Part shown: in pieces, positions 12,237 to 13,833 of the stretch
How the letters are laid out: the number at the start of each line of letters is the position of its first letter
Position numbering within the stretch: the first letter of the stretch is position 1
Assembly (NCBI GenBank): GCA_964554715.1
Contig: CAZKPU010000068.1
Location: forward strand, 1 to 13,833
From: RXOA01 sp964554715
GTDB taxonomy: Bacteria; Bipolaricaulota; Bipolaricaulia; UBA7950; UBA9294
Direction: 5' to 3'
DNA: 13,833 nucleotides
Notes under the pieces: model-generated
Database searches by the model: none
What the model was told of the DNA's origin: nothing
Seen by the model: only the letters and a program-made list of their open reading frames with translations
Made by a program: the position numbers and the translations under genes

Positions 12237-12394
12237 CGCAGGTCTTTCTGATTGTCGTGCGGATCCTGTTGATGGCGCTTGTCGGATGGTGGGCGTACAG
12301 GCTGTGGGTAGGCACATCAAGCTGGACCACGCGTGCGGTGGCGACGCTGTTTTGCGTTGTGCTTGCATGGCAAATCACGGGAGGGAGTCTGTAG
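12233..12394 (+). CDS. 53-residue membrane protein of the GntR-ABC operon
   Basis: This is a short gene with ATG 12233 overlapping the permease stop by four bases (ATGA), preceded by GGAGG five to ten bases upstream. The product has two probable transmembrane helices, about residues 3-24 (V-F-L-I-V-V-R-I-L-L-M-A-L-V-G-W-W) and 33-49 (A-V-A-T-L-F-C-V-V-L-A-W), separated by a short polar, Ser/Thr-rich turn (T-S-S-W-T-T-R). I do not recognise it. Overlapping position in a tightly packed operon makes it very likely translated and possibly an accessory subunit of the transporter, but that is inference. Confidence 0.65.
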   Translation: MTQVFLIVVRILLMALVGWWAYRLWVGTSSWTTRAVATLFCVVLAWQITGGSL

Positions 12395-12420
12395 GCGTGG
12401 ACGGACCTAGGGGAGGGATG

Positions 12421-13326
12421 ATGAGGAGAAGACGCATGAGACACGTTGGCTTCATCTTCTGTGCGGTGCTCGTTGGGATGATGATGTTCGTCACGGCGTG
12501 CGACGAGTACGGCGGAAGCGCATTCCGGGTGGAACGTGGAGAGGAAACGGTCGTTGACACGGTGGCGCCGCTCTTGCTCGACGTGAAGACGACAAACGGG
12601 CATGTCAACGTTGTCGGGGACGATGAAGCAACTCAGATCACGGTCGTGGCCACACTTCGAGCTGTCGGAGACAGCGAGGAAGAAGCCGAAGACCGGCTTG
12701 ATCGGATTGTGTATTCGGTAGAGCGACTTAGCGATCGGATCCGCGTTGTTTACGATGTTGACGCTCAGGACAATGATGTGCGGCGTCATGCGTCAGTCGG
12801 TTTCGACATTACGGTCCCATCCACGTGCCAAGTGATCGCAGACACCAGCAACGGCGCTATCAGCTTGGAGTCGATCATCGGAACGGCGCATCTGGAAACG
12901 AGCAACGGGGCGATCGATGTTTATGATGTTGTCGGGAGTCTGTTCCTGGACACCTCCAACGGAAGGATCGATGTGTCTCGGGTGGAAGGGGACATCGAAG
13001 CCGATACATCGAACGGCGAGGTGTGGATCCACCGAACCATGGGGCATGTCCTTGCGGAGACAAGCAACGGCTCGGTCCGCTTCGAGGGAACTCTCATGGG
13101 TACGGGAAACCGGCTTCGAACAGGCAACGGAAGCGTAACGATGGCCGTTGCCGCCGAGGCGTCCATCGCCATCGAGGCGACGACCAGCCTCGGATCGATC
13201 TCCAGTCGGCTGCCGCTGGTGGGAGACACGGAGGGGCGGGAGTGGAGCGCCACCCTGAACGCACCAGCGGATGTTGATGTAAGCATCCGGACGACCAACG
13301 GTTCGATCCGCATCGAGGAAATCTAG
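12421..13326 (+). CDS. DUF4097 beta-helix lipoprotein
   Basis: A 301-residue predicted lipoprotein. An Arg-rich n-region precedes the hydrophobic core and lipobox M-F-V-T-A-C, with Cys27 (from start 12421) as the lipidation site. The rest is a DUF4097 domain: L-L-L-D-V-K-T-T-N-G-H-V-N-V near the front, five T-S-N-G units spaced exactly 18 residues, then T-G-N-G-S-V and a final T-T-N-G-S-I-R-I, as in right-handed beta-helices. Start choice is uncertain: GGAGGG lies four bases before 12421, while AGGAG lies seven bases before an in-frame ATG at 12436, which also yields a good signal peptide; ATG 12418 is a third option. It is last in the GntR-ABC operon and a terminator follows. DUF4097 proteins are often beside envelope-stress regulators; a surface-sensing or adhesin-like role is possible, not shown. 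Confidence 0.85.
   Translation: MRRRRMRHVGFIFCAVLVGMMMFVTACDEYGGSAFRVERGEETVVDTVAPLLLDVKTTNGHVNVVGDDEATQITVVATLRAVGDSEEEAEDRLDRIVYSVERLSDRIRVVYDVDAQDNDVRRHASVGFDITVPSTCQVIADTSNGAISLESIIGTAHLETSNGAIDVYDVVGSLFLDTSNGRIDVSRVEGDIEADTSNGEVWIHRTMGHVLAETSNGSVRFEGTLMGTGNRLRTGNGSVTMAVAAEASIAIEATTSLGSISSRLPLVGDTEGREWSATLNAPADVDVSIRTTNGSIRIEEI
12844..13071 (+). repeat. Five 54-bp coding repeats (TSNG ladder)
   Basis: Codons for T-S-N-G begin at 12844, 12898, 12952, 13006 and 13060, an exact 54-base period with conserved G at position 13 of each 18-residue unit. Codon choice differs between copies (ACC/ACG/ACA, AGC/TCC/TCG), so the repeats are old and protein-selected rather than a recent tandem expansion. 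Confidence 0.85.
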
Positions 13327-13408
13327 CAGCAGGAAGTGGGGTCGAGCGCGGGTCGATCGGATCGGATTGGAGGAGCGCGACCAGGGATACTTGATCGTCT
13401 CGAGAAAG

Positions 13409-13444
13409 GAAGGCGGTGACGCACGTAGGAGCGTCGCCGCTTTC
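13409..13444 (+). terminator. Terminator hairpin closing the GntR-ABC operon
   Basis: A 14-pair stem, GAAGGCGGTGACGC (13409-13422) with GCGTCGCCGCTTTC (13431-13444), contains two G-T wobbles and an eight-base loop. The T residues are in the descending stem and no long T run follows. It lies 82 bases after the DUF4097 stop. Confidence 0.6.
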
Positions 13445-13489
13445 GTCATCGGATGGCTTCGGTGGGACGAGACATCGGTGCTGATCATC

Positions 13490-13518
13490 TAGACGAGGGC
13501 ATCGAAACCTCGTATGGT
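13490..13518 (+). promoter_or_regulatory. Candidate promoter for the pyruvate-kinase-domain gene
   Basis: TAGACG (13490-13495, 4 of 6), a 17-base spacer and TATGGT (13513-13518, 4 of 6) lie between the preceding terminator and the start codon at 13576, giving a leader of about 50 bases. Confidence 0.4.
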
Positions 13519-13575
13519 GGCACGGGGGACAACGGATCGCCGCCGAGACGGTCGAGCCGGTCCGGAGGAGCCGAC

Positions 13576-13833
13576 ATGACGAGAACGGAACGTGACGCTG
13601 AGCGGAGGGTGGAGTGGTTCGAGCGTCCGGGTGCGGAGAACACGGACGCTGTGATCCGCTGCGTATCTCGGCGTCTCTCCGAAGGTGATCTCCATTATGT
13701 CGTAGTCGCTTCGGGCACCGGAGAAACTGCGGTTCAGCTGATGGAGTACGTCGATGATCTGGACGCACAGATCGTGTGCCCTGCCAAACTGCCCGACCCG
13801 GGATTGATTTTCAGGTTCGCACTTCCCGGTGAC
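13576..13833 (+). CDS. Pyruvate kinase C-terminal-domain-like protein, truncated by window end
   Basis: The first 86 codons are visible and remain open at the window edge. After a charged N-terminus comes W-F-E-R-P-G-A-E-N-T-D-A-V-I-R and then H-Y-V-V-V-A-S-G-T-G-E-T-A-V-Q-L, the pattern of stand-alone proteins related to the pyruvate kinase alpha/beta (C-terminal, PF02887) domain, in which S-G-T-G/S-T-S-G-E-T marks the effector phosphate-binding loop. The catalytic barrel would normally precede this domain and is absent upstream, so this is not a complete pyruvate kinase. Start ATG 13576 has GGAGG seven bases upstream. The role of such stand-alone proteins is not known. Confidence 0.72.
   Translation, partial: MTRTERDAERRVEWFERPGAENTDAVIRCVSRRLSEGDLHYVVVASGTGETAVQLMEYVDDLDAQIVCPAKLPDPGLIFRFALPGD

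Noticed and set aside
11941..12789. Minus-strand open frame of 282 codons opposite the permease and DUF4097 genes
   Set aside because: Shadow of three coupled plus-strand genes; low-complexity composition and no plausible start site.
1..13833. CRISPR arrays, tRNA, rRNA or intact insertion sequences
   Set aside because: No spaced direct-repeat array, cloverleaf, rRNA-like stretch or transposase frame was recognised on either strand.

Overview
The window looks like a piece of a GC-rich bacterial chromosome from a poorly characterised, probably uncultured lineage with an outer membrane. The envelope is suggested by a PorV-like outer-membrane barrel, three secreted or lipidated beta-rich proteins (one with a FlgD/sorting-type C-terminus) and lipobox signal peptides. 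The mixture (PorV-like barrel, DUF1893, acetate kinase, 'IDIKPGSFPNSINP' domain) would fit a candidate phylum such as Bipolaricaulota, but that is a guess. Two runs of 10 Ns show it is a scaffold from a draft or metagenomic assembly.

Layout. (1) Positions 1-990, minus strand: an ArsR-type metalloregulator with a clear promoter and palindromic operator, translationally coupled (ATGA) to a DUF318/ArsP-type permease that runs off the left edge. (2) 1086-3793: acetate kinase on the minus strand, divergent from a plus-strand flavin-reductase gene that overlaps a DUF1893 gene. Both acetate kinase and flavin reductase are interrupted by 10 Ns plus a short unrelated sequence; removing 1759-1801 and 2905-3062 restores each frame exactly. 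The second insert encodes 49 residues of an MlaA/VacJ lipoprotein with proteobacterial-looking codon use. Both genes are therefore most likely intact in the organism. (3) 3817-6647, minus strand: a secreted alpha/alpha-toroid (prenyltransferase/terpene-cyclase-like) protein with a sorting-like C-terminus, followed by a PorV-like outer-membrane protein. (4) 6976-8507, minus strand: a PhzF-family isomerase and a YbaK/ProX-type aminoacyl-tRNA deacylase. (5) 8693-10294, plus strand: a PKD-domain lipoprotein with a terminator, then an FMN-reductase/iron-sulfur-flavoprotein-like protein. (6) 10370-13444, plus strand: a tight five-gene operon encoding a YtrA-type GntR regulator (apparently leaderless, with a 14-bp palindrome over its -10), an ABC ATPase, a six-helix membrane permease, a 53-residue membrane protein and a DUF4097 lipoprotein, closed by a strong hairpin. 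(7) 13576 to the right edge: the start of a stand-alone pyruvate-kinase C-terminal-domain-like protein.

The most system-like unit is the GntR/ABC/DUF4097 operon, which looks like a self-regulated envelope-stress or export module whose lipoprotein carries an exact 18-residue TSNG repeat ladder. The toroid/PorV pair may be a secreted substrate beside an outer-membrane sorting factor. The most consequential practical observation is that the two broken genes look like assembly artefacts rather than pseudogenes.
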